From positions 341,739 through 405,738 of the forward strand of contig NZ_JABBWV010000006.1 of NCBI RefSeq assembly GCF_012999535.1: a DNA stretch of 64,000 bases, in the 5' to 3' direction. This document shows, piece by piece, positions 8,300 to 17,367 of this stretch. The notes below the pieces were generated by a model. It did not search any database. It was not told the DNA's origin and worked only from the letters and a program-made list of their open reading frames with translations. Origin of the DNA: Microbispora sp. H11081 (GTDB lineage: Bacteria > Actinomycetota > Actinomycetes > Streptosporangiales > Streptosporangiaceae). Every line of letters begins with the position of its first letter. The stretch's first letter is position 1. A program made the translations under genes and the position numbers.

Positions 8300-9811
8300 T
8301 CACTGGCCCATCGCCGTGGGCGGCGCCCCGCAGCCGTCGTCGATCGGGCTCGGCGCCCCGGGCGAGAGCACGGGCGTGGGAGAGGGCGCGGGGGAGTGCC
8401 GGTGCCGGTGCCGGCGCGGAGCGGCGGGCGAGGATCCGGCCGTCGGCCCGGCCTGGGAATGGATCGAGGCGTGGATCGCCCTGGCCGTGAGCAGCCGGAT
8501 CCGGTCCCAGTCGGGGTAGGCGGTGTTGATCAGCGGCGGCACGAACTGCAGGCTGTCGATCGAGCCGTGCTTGACCTTCCACGCCACCGGCACCAGGTGC
8601 TCCAGCATGGGCCGGGGCACGTCGGTGCGGATGAGCCCACGGGTCGCCGCCGCGATCTCCGTGAACCTCGTCAGCACCGTCGCGGGGTCGGCCTGGGAGA
8701 GCAGGGCCCCGAGCACGCACCGCTGCCGGTGCATGCGGTCGAAGTCGTCGCTGCCGGTGCGGGAGCGGGCGAACCACAGCGCCTCCGTGCCGGTCAGCCG
8801 CCGGGTGCCCGCCTTCACCAGGCCCTCGTCGTACCGGCCGTACACGATGTCGCGGTTCACCGACACCACGAGCCCGCCGAGGGCGTCGATCATCTTCGCG
8901 AAGCCCCAGATGTTCACCAGGGCGTACCAGTCGATCCGCAGGCCCAGGATGTGCCCGACCGTCTCCTTGAGGACCTCGGCGCCCATGTGCCGTCGCCCGC
9001 CGAACAGCTCGGGATGGTCGTCGGCGTACTGCCACACGGAGAACAGCAGGTCCTCGCGCCAGCCGGGTTGCGACTCTGGAAGTTGGAACCCGAAGGGGAA
9101 CCTGACCGCCATGGGGCTGCCCGGAGGGAATCGGACGTGCTCCAGGTTGCGGGGCAGCCCGAGCAGCACCGTGTTGCCGGTCCGCACGTCCACGCTGGCG
9201 ACGTTGATGCTGTCGGTGCGCATCCCGATCCGGTTGTCGCCCCAGTCGCCGCCCAGCAGGAGCACGTTGACCCGGTCGCGGCCCGCCCACGGGTCGTCCT
9301 CGCGTACGGCGCCGCCCGCCTGGCCCGGCCGGTCCTGCGCGGTGAAGAGCGCGTCGAGGGTCTGCTCGGACACGCGGACGTACCGGGCGACGACCGCGAA
9401 CGGCACCGCGACGGCGACCGCGAGGACGCCCGCGACCAGGCCGGTGAGGATCTGCCCCGAGCGGGGGAGCCGGCCGGGACGCAGGACGACGTACGAGCGG
9501 ACGACCAGACAGAACCAGGCGACGGCGCAGGCCGCGAACACCAGTGAGATCTGGCTCAGCCAGCCGAGCGCGCGCCCGGCGAGGCCCGCGTCGGCGCCCG
9601 TGGCGACGCTCGCTACCGAGACGACCACGACCACGTAGCCGCCGAGCAGGAGCAGCCCGGTGCGCCACCGGCCCGCCCGCAGATGCGCCGCGCCGGGCAG
9701 CACCGCCGACAGAGCCACCCAGCCGAGGAGCGCGGCGGCTCTCCGCACCTGCCCGCCGCGCCGCGTGGGCGGCGCGGCGCCCTTCCTGGGTGCCAGCTCA
9801 GGGGTGACCAC
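8300..9811 (-). CDS. LytR-CpsA-Psr (LCP) family protein
   Basis: 503 residues. Three or four hydrophobic segments lie within residues 25-155; the LCP domain follows, starting at DRVNVLLLGGDWGDNRIGMRTDSINVASVDV with the conserved Arg and Asp pattern and LPRNL. LCP proteins transfer undecaprenyl-linked glycopolymers onto peptidoglycan or arabinogalactan outside the membrane. Several N-terminal membrane segments instead of one are seen in some actinomycete members. The last 40 residues are Pro/Ser/His-rich. The GTG start has no SD, so a leaderless start or a somewhat different start is possible. It is convergent with the enolase-like gene and tandem with the hydrolase gene upstream (117-nt gap). 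Confidence 0.85.
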   Translation of the reverse strand: MVTPELAPRKGAAPPTRRGGQVRRAAALLGWVALSAVLPGAAHLRAGRWRTGLLLLGGYVVVVVSVASVATGADAGLAGRALGWLSQISLVFAACAVAWFCLVVRSYVVLRPGRLPRSGQILTGLVAGVLAVAVAVPFAVVARYVRVSEQTLDALFTAQDRPGQAGGAVREDDPWAGRDRVNVLLLGGDWGDNRIGMRTDSINVASVDVRTGNTVLLGLPRNLEHVRFPPGSPMAVRFPFGFQLPESQPGWREDLLFSVWQYADDHPELFGGRRHMGAEVLKETVGHILGLRIDWYALVNIWGFAKMIDALGGLVVSVNRDIVYGRYDEGLVKAGTRRLTGTEALWFARSRTGSDDFDRMHRQRCVLGALLSQADPATVLTRFTEIAAATRGLIRTDVPRPMLEHLVPVAWKVKHGSIDSLQFVPPLINTAYPDWDRIRLLTARAIHASIHSQAGPTAGSSPAAPRRHRHRHSPAPSPTPVLSPGAPSPIDDGCGAPPTAMGQ

Positions 9812-9928
9812 GCGTCAATTGAAGCGACACCGGCCGCGGAAAACCGGCGACCGGCCCGGGGCGGGACAGTCCATACCGGCATTTGACCGGGACTCGACCC
9901 GCGAGTCGACCTGCGGGGGAACGGAGCC

Positions 9929-11422
9929 CTACCAGGGAAAGGCGAACAGGCCGTAGTAGGCGGCGGTCAGCAGCAGCAGCGTGGTCCCGCCGAGCACGCC
10001 GGCGATCACGCTCCTCTGCCAGGGTGTGGGCTCCCAGCCGTCCCGCAGCCCGCCGATCACGGCCATGAACGTCGTGACCGTCTGCACGAGCATCAGGATG
10101 GCGAGCAGCCGTACGACGAGCCACCCGGCCTGCACGGCGGGCCAGGCGCCCGCCTGATTGACGGAGAACAGCACGATGAGCGTGATGAAGGCCATGACCG
10201 CGGCCAGTTCGCCGAGCCCGGTCCAGGCCATCCGGCGCAGCCGCCGCCTGAGGGCGGGCCACAGGTGGACCGTGGCCTGCAGCCGCAGGTCGCGCCCGCG
10301 CAGCCGGACGACCATCTCGGTGACCGGCGCCGCCACGTAGCCGACCGCGGCCAGGCAGAGCGTGAGCCACAGGATGGTGCTGTCCCCCCACCACGGCGCG
10401 GCCGGCACGTCGCTCGCCACGAAGCGCTGCACCGGGGTCGCCCCCGCCATCGGCACCGACGGCCTGGCCGTGTGCGGCAGGTCCCTGATCCAGTTGGCCA
10501 GCGTCGGCAGGTAGTCCGGCGCGTACGTACCGCCCCGGATCCGCATCGCGTGGTCGGCGCCCGCGAGGAAGCGGATCGTGTAGCCGGTGTTGCCGCTCAG
10601 CGTCAGCGCGCCGGTGAGCGTCTCGGTGCTCTCCACGAAGGGGATGGACGGGTCCTCGGTGCCGTACAACGCGAGGACGGGCCGGCTGATCCCGCGCAGG
10701 GCGGGCACGCCGTCGTAGCGCAGGAAGTCGAAACCGACCCCGCCCATCGCGCGGGTGAGCAGGTCGCGCACGCCGGTCGGGGCGTGCAGGCGCAGCAGTT
10801 GCTCGTTCAGCGCCCAGGCGACCTGGCGCAGCGGCGAGACGTTCGGGGAGGAGACCAGGACCACGAACGCGGCGTGGGGATCACGGGCGGCGGCGATGGG
10901 GACGACCCAGCCGCCCTCGCTGACCCCCCACAGGCCGGCCCGCGCGGGGTCGACGTCCGGCCGCTCGCGCAGCACCCGCAGCATGCGCAGGGCGTCGTCG
11001 GCGAGCAGCCCGAAGTCGCGGCTGCGGAAGGAGTAGCCCACCGTCCGCTTGTCGTACGCCAGCGTCACGATGCCCGCCCGGGCCAGCCACTCGGCCTGCT
11101 GGGTGAACTCGCCGCCGTCGCCCGACCCCGAGCCCTGCACGAACACCATCGCCGGGTGGCGTCCCGGAGCCAGGGGCGCCCTGATCGTCGCCTTCAGCGT
11201 CTCGTTCCTCGCCGGCACGAGGATCGTCTCGGTACGGAACCCGTCGGCGCGGGCGACCGGCCGCACCTCGGCGGCGGGCTGGGGAGGTAAGTCGCTGAAC
11301 TGGGGCGAAGCGGGCAGTGGTGGGGGATCGAAGGCCGGCGGGGAGAGCAGATGGCCGACTGCGGCGAGCAGCACCATCAACACCCCGGCGATCACTCCCA
11401 GAGTGCCCCGGCCGACGTTCAT
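9929..11422 (-). CDS. Alpha/beta hydrolase with C-terminal membrane domain
   Basis: 497 residues from the ATG at 11422, which follows GGGGGAG at 7-nt spacing; the frame extends 48 codons further up but without an SD. One N-terminal hydrophobic segment (about 8-26) is followed by an extracellular alpha/beta hydrolase domain: oxyanion region VFVQGSGSGDGG, nucleophile elbow GVSEGGW, acid in YGTEDPSIP, histidine in LAGADHAMR. The last 140 residues form four or five hydrophobic helices. It resembles the dienelactone-hydrolase/prolyl-oligopeptidase type with a membrane anchor at both ends. The substrate is unknown. It is divergent from sbcD, so the 127-nt gap holds both promoters. Confidence 0.8.
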   Translation of the reverse strand: MNVGRGTLGVIAGVLMVLLAAVGHLLSPPAFDPPPLPASPQFSDLPPQPAAEVRPVARADGFRTETILVPARNETLKATIRAPLAPGRHPAMVFVQGSGSGDGGEFTQQAEWLARAGIVTLAYDKRTVGYSFRSRDFGLLADDALRMLRVLRERPDVDPARAGLWGVSEGGWVVPIAAARDPHAAFVVLVSSPNVSPLRQVAWALNEQLLRLHAPTGVRDLLTRAMGGVGFDFLRYDGVPALRGISRPVLALYGTEDPSIPFVESTETLTGALTLSGNTGYTIRFLAGADHAMRIRGGTYAPDYLPTLANWIRDLPHTARPSVPMAGATPVQRFVASDVPAAPWWGDSTILWLTLCLAAVGYVAAPVTEMVVRLRGRDLRLQATVHLWPALRRRLRRMAWTGLGELAAVMAFITLIVLFSVNQAGAWPAVQAGWLVVRLLAILMLVQTVTTFMAVIGGLRDGWEPTPWQRSVIAGVLGGTTLLLLTAAYYGLFAFPW

Positions 11423-11535
11423 GAGGCCGCTCCCCCATGCGTGCGGGTGATACTCAGTCCAGGCTAAGTCATTACTCCTGATTTCCGGCGAGCACCAGAG
11501 GGACGGTTGGGGCCGTGTTTGTCGGCGGGACCTGT

Positions 11536-11541
11536 TAGCTT
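11536..11541 (+). promoter_or_regulatory. -10 box before sbcD
   Basis: TAGCTT fits TANNNT and ends 8 nt before the sbcD ATG, which has no SD. This indicates a leaderless sbcDC transcript. Confidence 0.45.
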
Positions 11542-11549
11542 CCTGCGAC

Positions 11550-12650
11550 ATGCGCGTCCTGCACACCTCCGACTGGCATCTCGGCCGGTCGTTCCACCGC
11601 GAGAGCCTGCTCGGGGCCCAGGCGGCGTTCGTCGACCACCTGGTCGAGACCGTGCGGGCCGAGCGCGTGGACGTCGTCGTGGTCTCCGGCGACGTCTACG
11701 ACCGGGCCCTGCCGCCCGTCGACGCGGTCGCCCTGTGCAACGAGGCGCTGGCGCGGCTCAAGGCCCTCGGCGCGCACACCGTGCTGATCAGCGGCAACCA
11801 CGACTCCGCCGTACGGCTGGGCTTCGGCGCCGATCTCATGGAGCGGGTGCATCTGCGCACCGACCCCGGCCGGGCCTGGGAGCCGGTCGTGATCGGCGAC
11901 ACGGCGTTCTTCGGCATCCCCTACCTGGAGCCCGAGCTCGTCCGGGGGCCGTGGGAGCTGGCCGAGCGCAGCCACACCGCCGCGATGTCGTACGCGATGG
12001 ACCGGGTCAGGGAGCACCCCGCGGCCCGCAAGGTGGTGCTCGCGCACGCCTTCGTCACCGGAGGGGAGGCGAGCGACAGCGAGCGGGACATCAGCGTCGG
12101 CGGGGTCTCCCACGTGCCGCTGGGCGTGTTCGCCGGGGCCGACTACGTGGCGCTCGGGCACCTGCACGGACGCCAGGTGATGAGCGAGACCGTCCGCTAC
12201 AGCGGATCGCCGATCGCCTACTCCTTCTCCGAGGCCGGTCACACCAAGGGCTCCTGGCTGGCCGACCTCGCCACGGGCGGCACGGAGTTCGTGCCCGCTC
12301 CCGTGCCCCGGCCGGTGAGCACGGTGCGGGGCCGCATCGACGACCTGCTGACCGACTCCCGCCACGATCGGTACGAAGACCACTGGCTGCAGGTGACGCT
12401 GACCGACCCGGTGCGCCCGCGCGAGGCGATGGAGCGCCTGCGCCGGCGCTTCCCGCACACGCTGGCGCTCGCCTTCGAGCCGGACGGCGTGGCGCCGGGG
12501 CCGGCGGCCAGGGCGGCGATCGCCGGGCGGCCCGAGATCGAGGTGGCGCTCGACTTCGTCCGCGAGGTCCGGGGCGAGCCCGCCGACGACGAGGAACGGC
12601 GCCTCCTGGAGGAGGCGGTCGAGGCCTGCCGCATCAGGGAGAGCGCGTGA
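11550..12650 (+). CDS. sbcD: Exonuclease subunit SbcD (Mre11-type nuclease)
   Basis: 366 residues. The calcineurin-like phosphoesterase motifs are all present: TSDWHLGR near the N-terminus, SGDVYDR, GNHDS, LAHAF and GHLHGRQ, supplying the Asp, His and Asn ligands of the two-metal site. SbcD forms the ATP-dependent SbcCD complex, which cuts hairpins and palindromes and processes DNA ends. The length is slightly short of the common 380-400. The sbcC gene follows 73 nt downstream on the same strand. The start ATG fits the family N-terminus (MRVLHTSDWHLG) and lies 8 nt after a -10-like box. Confidence 0.95.
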   Translation: MRVLHTSDWHLGRSFHRESLLGAQAAFVDHLVETVRAERVDVVVVSGDVYDRALPPVDAVALCNEALARLKALGAHTVLISGNHDSAVRLGFGADLMERVHLRTDPGRAWEPVVIGDTAFFGIPYLEPELVRGPWELAERSHTAAMSYAMDRVREHPAARKVVLAHAFVTGGEASDSERDISVGGVSHVPLGVFAGADYVALGHLHGRQVMSETVRYSGSPIAYSFSEAGHTKGSWLADLATGGTEFVPAPVPRPVSTVRGRIDDLLTDSRHDRYEDHWLQVTLTDPVRPREAMERLRRRFPHTLALAFEPDGVAPGPAARAAIAGRPEIEVALDFVREVRGEPADDEERRLLEEAVEACRIRESA

Positions 12651-12723
12651 GCGCCCCGGCCCAGGCGGCGGCCCGGCGGGTGACGAGGCGCGGGCCCGGC
12701 CCGTGGACGAGTGTGGAGGTCCG

Positions 12724-15700
12724 GTGAGGCTGCATCGGCTGCGCCTGGTCGCGTTCGGGTCGTTCCCGGGAACGGAGGAGGTCGACTTCGACGCGCTCGG
12801 CGCGGCGGGTCTTTTCCTGATCCACGGGCCGACCGGCGCGGGGAAGACGACCGTGCTCGACGCCGTCTGCTACGCCCTGTACGGCCGGGTGCCCGGCCAG
12901 CGGGAGAGCGCTCGCAGCCTGCGCTGCGACCACGCGCCGCCCGAGCGGGGGCCGTCGGTGACGCTGGAGGTGACGATCCGGGGCAGGCGCCTGCGCGTCA
13001 CCCGTTCCCCCGCCTGGATGCGGCCGAAGCTGAGGGGGTCGGGCCTGGTTGAGGAGAAGGCCAAGGCCCGGTTGGAGGAGCTGACCGAGCCCGGCGGGCA
13101 GTGGATCGTGCGCAGCACCCGCAGCGACGAGGTCGGCGACCTGGTCAACACGCTGACCGGCATGACCCTGGCCCAGTTCTGCCAGGTCGCGATGCTGCCG
13201 CAGGGCGAGTTCGCGAAATTCCTGCGGGCCGGTGGCGAGGAACGGCGGGAACTGCTCGAACGGCTCTTCTCCGTGCGGGTGTTCGGCGACGTGGAGCGGT
13301 GGCTCGCCGAGCACCGGACGCGCACCGGGCGGGACGCGCAGGAGCTGGGCCAGCGGGTCGAGTCGGTGCTCGACCGCATGCGCGGCGCGGCCGGCGACGA
13401 CCTGCCGTTGCCCGAGGACGCCGCGGAGCCGGCCGCCTGGTCGGGACAGGTGCTCGACCTCGCCCGCGGCGCGCTCGCCGACGCCGTCGCGGCCGCCGCG
13501 CGGAGCGGGGAGGCGCTGCTGTCCGCCCGCTCCCGGCTGGAGGAGGGCCGGGCGCTGGCCGACCGGCAGCGCAGGCACGCCGGCGCCCTCGCCCGGCGGC
13601 AGGAGCTCGACGCGGCGGCGGACGAGCGGTCGGACCTGGATGCGATGCTCGACGAGGCGGCGCGGGCCGACCGGGTGGCGCCGCTGATCCGGCAGGCCGC
13701 CCAGCGGGCGGAGACCGCGGCCAAGGCGCGGCGGGTGGCCGCCGACGCCGCGCTCCGTGCGCTTCCCGGCCTTACGGCGCCGCGTTCCCTCCCGGGACCG
13801 GGCGCGGATCCGGGATCGGGCGTGGACTCGGGCGCGGGCCTGGGATCGGGCGTGGACCTGGGATCGGGCGTGGACCTGGGAGAGGTAGCGGGCCCGGATC
13901 CCGAGCGGCTGGCGGCGCTGGAGCGGGCGCGGCGCGACGAGATCGCCCGGGTGCGGCAGATCCTCCCGGAGGAGGCGCGTCTGCGGCAGGTGCGTGACGA
14001 GCGCGCGGACGCGGAACGCGCGCTGACCGGGCTGACCGAGGAGGAGGCCGGGCTGACGCGGCGGCTGGCGGCCCTGCCGGCCGAGCGGCTCGACATCGAG
14101 GAACGGCTCGCGCGGGCGCGCGCGGCGGCGGCGAGCCTGCCGCACCTGACCGCCGTGCGGGACACCGCGCTGCGGGTGCGGGAGGTCGGCGAGCAGGCCC
14201 GCCTGCTGGACGAGGAACTGACGCGGCTCGCCGAGGAGGAGGCGCGGGCGAGGGCCGCGCAGGCGGAGCTGCCCGCGTCGCTGGCCGGCGCGGAGGAACG
14301 GCTCAGGGGCTTGCACGGCATGGCCGCGCGCGTGCCCGCGCTGGAGGCCGCCGCCGGCCTGGCGCGGGAGCGCCTGGACGCGGCGCGGCTGCGTGACTCA
14401 CTGGCCGCCGGGCTGGAGGAGGCCGAGCACGACCGGCGCGCGGCCGTCGACCTGGCCCAGGAACGCCGGGACCGGCTCCAGGAGGTCCGTCAGGCCAGGA
14501 TCGACGGCATGGCCGCGGAACTGGCGGCGGGGCTCGTGCCCGGGGAGCCGTGCGCCGTCTGCGGGTCCGGCGAACACCCGCGCCCCGCGGCGCCGGCGGG
14601 ACGGGTCGCGACCGCGGACGACGAGCGGGCGGCCCAGGAGGAGTTCGACGCCGCCCAGCTGGCCCGTGAGGAGGCGGAGGCGGCCGTCGCCGCGCTCTCG
14701 TCGCGGCTCGGCGACGCGACGGCGCGCGCCGCGGGCCTGTCCCAGGACGACGCGTCCGCCGCCGTCGCGGACGCCCGCGAGGAGCTGTCGCGGCTGCGCG
14801 AGGCGGAGACGGCGGTCGCGGGGGCAGAGGAGGAGGTCCGGCGGCTCGCGGCGGAGCTGGAGGCGGCCCGCGACCGCGCCGCCGAGCTGACCGGGCTGCT
14901 GACCGAGGCCAGGACCAGGCGGGAGGCCCTGCTCGCGGAGGGCGAGCGGCTCGCCGCCGGACTGGAGGGCGACCTCGCGGCGGCGGAGGCGGACCTCGAA
15001 CGCGCCCGGTCCCTGGCCGCGGCCGAGCGGGAGCTGGCCGTCCGCGCCACCGGGCTCGCGGCCGAGCTCGAGGAGCTGGGCACGCGGGCCGCGCGCACCG
15101 GCGCGGCGATCGCGGAGGCGCGGGCGCACCGGGACGGGCTGGCGGCCGACGAGCGCAGGCTGGCCGAGGTGATCGATGCCGCCCGCGGCGAGGACGCGTC
15201 GCTCGCCGCCCGTCTCGACCGGCTGGAAGAGGAGGCGGACCTGCTCAGGGAGGCCGCCGAGGCGGCGGCCGAGGCGGCCGCGGCCGACCGCGAGAGCCGG
15301 GCGGCGCGGACGGAGGCGGCCGTGGCCGCCGCCGGTGAGGGGTTCGCGAGCGTGGAGCACGCGGCCGCCGCCGTCCGCGCGCCGGAGGACCGGGAGGCGT
15401 TGGCCGAGCGGCTGGGTCACCTGGACGCCGAGCGCGCCACGGTCGAAGGGCTGCTGGCCGACCCCGAGCTGGTGGCGGCGGCGGCCCGGCCCGCCGCGGA
15501 CCTGCCGGAGCTGGAGGCCGGCCACGAGCGGGCCGAGCACGACCACGCCGCCCGCACCTCGGCTCGGGACCGGGCACAGGGCAGGCTCGGCCAGCTCACC
15601 GGGCTCGCCGGCGAACTGGACGCCGCGCTGCGCGCCTATCGGCCCGCCGAGGAACGGCACCGCCTGGCGCGCCGGCTCGCCGAGCTGGCGACAGGGACGT

Positions 15701-16212
15701 CGGGCGACAACCGATGGCACATGCGGCTGTCCGCGTACGTGCTGGGGGAGCGGCTCCGCCAGGTCGTGGACGCGGCGAACGAGCGCCTCGACCACATGTC
15801 GGGTGGTCGCTACCTGCTGCGGCACGACATGAGCCGGTCCGCGGGCGACCGGGGCCGGTCGGGCGGCGGGCTGGGCCTGCGCGTGCTCGACGCCTGGACC
15901 GGCGTGGAACGCGACCCCGCCACGCTGTCCGGCGGCGAGAGCTTCGTCACCTCGCTCGCCCTGGCGCTGGGCCTGGCCGACGTGGTCACGGCGGAGGCGG
16001 GCGGCGCGGAGATCGGCAGCCTGTTCGTGGACGAGGGCTTCGGCACGCTCGACGACGAGACGCTCGACGACGTGCTCGACATCCTCGACGGCCTGCGGGA
16101 GGGAGGCCGCGCCGTCGGCGTCGTCAGCCACGTCGCCGAACTGCGGGTGCGCATCCCCGCGCAGCTCCGCGTGATCAAGGGCAGGTCCGGCTCGGCCCTG
16201 TCGCAGCGCTGA
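12724..16212 (+). CDS. sbcC: Exonuclease subunit SbcC (Rad50-type ATPase)
   Basis: 1162 residues. Walker A is HGPTGAGKTT near residue 34. Two long Ala/Glu/Arg coiled-coil arms flank a zinc hook CAVC (C610, C613) followed by GEHPRP. The C-terminal half-ATPase has the signature LSGGESFVTSLALALGLAD and Walker B GSLFVDEGFGTLDD. With SbcD it forms the DNA-end and hairpin nuclease. The start was set at GTG 12724 (MRLHRLRL, GGAGG at 5 nt) rather than the GTG 21 nt upstream. The first arm carries a tandem GSGVDL-type repeat around residues 361-385, which breaks the coiled coil and looks like a recent expansion. Confidence 0.95.
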   Translation: MRLHRLRLVAFGSFPGTEEVDFDALGAAGLFLIHGPTGAGKTTVLDAVCYALYGRVPGQRESARSLRCDHAPPERGPSVTLEVTIRGRRLRVTRSPAWMRPKLRGSGLVEEKAKARLEELTEPGGQWIVRSTRSDEVGDLVNTLTGMTLAQFCQVAMLPQGEFAKFLRAGGEERRELLERLFSVRVFGDVERWLAEHRTRTGRDAQELGQRVESVLDRMRGAAGDDLPLPEDAAEPAAWSGQVLDLARGALADAVAAAARSGEALLSARSRLEEGRALADRQRRHAGALARRQELDAAADERSDLDAMLDEAARADRVAPLIRQAAQRAETAAKARRVAADAALRALPGLTAPRSLPGPGADPGSGVDSGAGLGSGVDLGSGVDLGEVAGPDPERLAALERARRDEIARVRQILPEEARLRQVRDERADAERALTGLTEEEAGLTRRLAALPAERLDIEERLARARAAAASLPHLTAVRDTALRVREVGEQARLLDEELTRLAEEEARARAAQAELPASLAGAEERLRGLHGMAARVPALEAAAGLARERLDAARLRDSLAAGLEEAEHDRRAAVDLAQERRDRLQEVRQARIDGMAAELAAGLVPGEPCAVCGSGEHPRPAAPAGRVATADDERAAQEEFDAAQLAREEAEAAVAALSSRLGDATARAAGLSQDDASAAVADAREELSRLREAETAVAGAEEEVRRLAAELEAARDRAAELTGLLTEARTRREALLAEGERLAAGLEGDLAAAEADLERARSLAAAERELAVRATGLAAELEELGTRAARTGAAIAEARAHRDGLAADERRLAEVIDAARGEDASLAARLDRLEEEADLLREAAEAAAEAAAADRESRAARTEAAVAAAGEGFASVEHAAAAVRAPEDREALAERLGHLDAERATVEGLLADPELVAAAARPAADLPELEAGHERAEHDHAARTSARDRAQGRLGQLTGLAGELDAALRAYRPAEERHRLARRLAELATGTSGDNRWHMRLSAYVLGERLRQVVDAANERLDHMSGGRYLLRHDMSRSAGDRGRSGGGLGLRVLDAWTGVERDPATLSGGESFVTSLALALGLADVVTAEAGGAEIGSLFVDEGFGTLDDETLDDVLDILDGLREGGRAVGVVSHVAELRVRIPAQLRVIKGRSGSALSQR
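13813..13878 (+). repeat. 18-bp in-frame tandem repeat inside sbcC
   Basis: GGATCGGGCGTGGACCTG occurs twice in a row at 13843-13878, with an earlier copy differing in its last three bases at 13813-13830 and 12 unrelated bases between. It encodes GSGVDS/L units and keeps the frame. Confidence 0.85.
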
Positions 16213-16370
16213 CGCTCTTGGTCGGTCGTGGCGAGAGAGGTCACGGGCAAGGCAAGGTCAAGCGCTCTGCAACCGTGCGGTCCTATCAACGGCTTGTGAG
16301 GCCGCGGAGCCCACCACGAGGGCTTCGCCTGACCGGCCGAGCGGCACAGCCGCCGATGAGAGGAAGCGTC

Positions 16371-16817
16371 ATGAAGAGCATCCGCAGGAGCACCGTCATG
16401 GTCGTCACCGTGGGCGCCCTCGCCCTAGGCCTGGCGCTTCCGGCCGGGACGGCCAACGCGTCCGCCTACAAAACGTTCACCTGGAAGAAGGGCTCGACCG
16501 CGGGCGACTGCACCATGTACAGCGGCGGCGCCGACTGGACGGCCCCGACATGGACTCTCTATCCGGACGGCACGGCCCGGTTCGACGCCACGCTCACCAG
16601 TCTGTCGGGTGACGACGCCTGGCTGATGTGGGCGCATCTCAAGGACGGGAACGGCGCGCTGCTCGCCGACATACGCATACCCGGCAGCACCAGCACCAAG
16701 TTCGTCAAGAACCTGCCTCTCGCCTGGCCGCGGAAGTATCGATGGCTGGCCGAGGGCCGGTTCGACCCCAGCTTGTATCCCCTGATCAAGCGCATGTCGC
16801 TGAGCAAGCACTGCTGA
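16371..16817 (+). CDS. Small secreted protein, DUF6294-like
   Basis: 148 residues. A clear Sec signal peptide (MKSIRRST, then a hydrophobic stretch, ending LPAGTANASA) is followed by a compact domain with GDCTMYSGGADWT, TLYPDGTARFDATLTSLSGDDAWLMWAHLKDGNG and a terminal cysteine. The order of the motifs resembles what I remember of DUF6294, a secreted actinomycete family of unknown role; I cannot verify this by search. Two cysteines may form a disulfide. The ATG at 16371 has AGAGGAAG upstream; an ATG 15 nt earlier has none. It is convergent with the next gene, only 7 nt apart. The 158 nt between sbcC and this gene contain no other gene. Confidence 0.75.
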   Translation: MKSIRRSTVMVVTVGALALGLALPAGTANASAYKTFTWKKGSTAGDCTMYSGGADWTAPTWTLYPDGTARFDATLTSLSGDDAWLMWAHLKDGNGALLADIRIPGSTSTKFVKNLPLAWPRKYRWLAEGRFDPSLYPLIKRMSLSKHC

Positions 16818-16824
16818 GAACGTC

Positions 16825-17367
16825 CTAGGGAGCGGGCTCGCCCGCCGGCGTGGTGAGCGCGGCCAGGGCCCGCAGCGCAGCCGCAGGATCGTCGGCGAAG
16901 AACCGCAGCCGCCGGACGGCCGTCGCCGGGCGTACGGCCTGCCAGGGACGGCGCGGAAGGGACACCTCGATCGGTTCCCGCAGGTCGACCACGAGGTTGG
17001 TCTGGGACGAGACCGCGATGACGAGCTCGCCGTCCGAGAGGCGCAGGAGCCTCCTCTCGTCGTAGCGGCGGTCGATCCGCGCCGACACGACGAGATCCGC
17101 CGGGACGTCCAGGCTGAACATGCGGCCGTACCGCAGGCGCAGCGCGTCCGGCCCGATGGTGTGCGGCCGGCGGGCGCAGCCCACCATGAGGCCGAGCACG
17201 CCGAGGACCGACGCCGCGTCGAGAGCCAGGATCACCAGACGCGGCACGTCGGGCAGCCCGAATCTGCGCAGCAGCAGGTCCATGGCCACGGTCTCCAGGA
17301 CCAGCACGGACAGCAGCACCGCCATCGTCGGCGTCTGCTCCCGGCTGTAGCCGGCGGCGTGCCTCAC
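16825..17367 (-). CDS. Membrane protein with two N-terminal helices, unknown function
   Basis: 180 residues. Two hydrophobic helices lie near residues 15-70 (MAVLLSVLVLETVAMDLLL and a following Ala/Val/Leu stretch); the soluble C-terminal 110 residues have alternating beta-like segments (ALRLRYGRMFSLDVP, ELVIAVSSQTNLVVDL) resembling a PH-like or YdbT-type domain. No catalytic motif is visible. The GTG start overlaps the stop of the MerR gene by GTGA, so translation is coupled. This makes it a probable target or partner of that regulator. Function is not recognised. Confidence 0.6.
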   Translation of the reverse strand: MRHAAGYSREQTPTMAVLLSVLVLETVAMDLLLRRFGLPDVPRLVILALDAASVLGVLGLMVGCARRPHTIGPDALRLRYGRMFSLDVPADLVVSARIDRRYDERRLLRLSDGELVIAVSSQTNLVVDLREPIEVSLPRRPWQAVRPATAVRRLRFFADDPAAALRALAALTTPAGEPAP

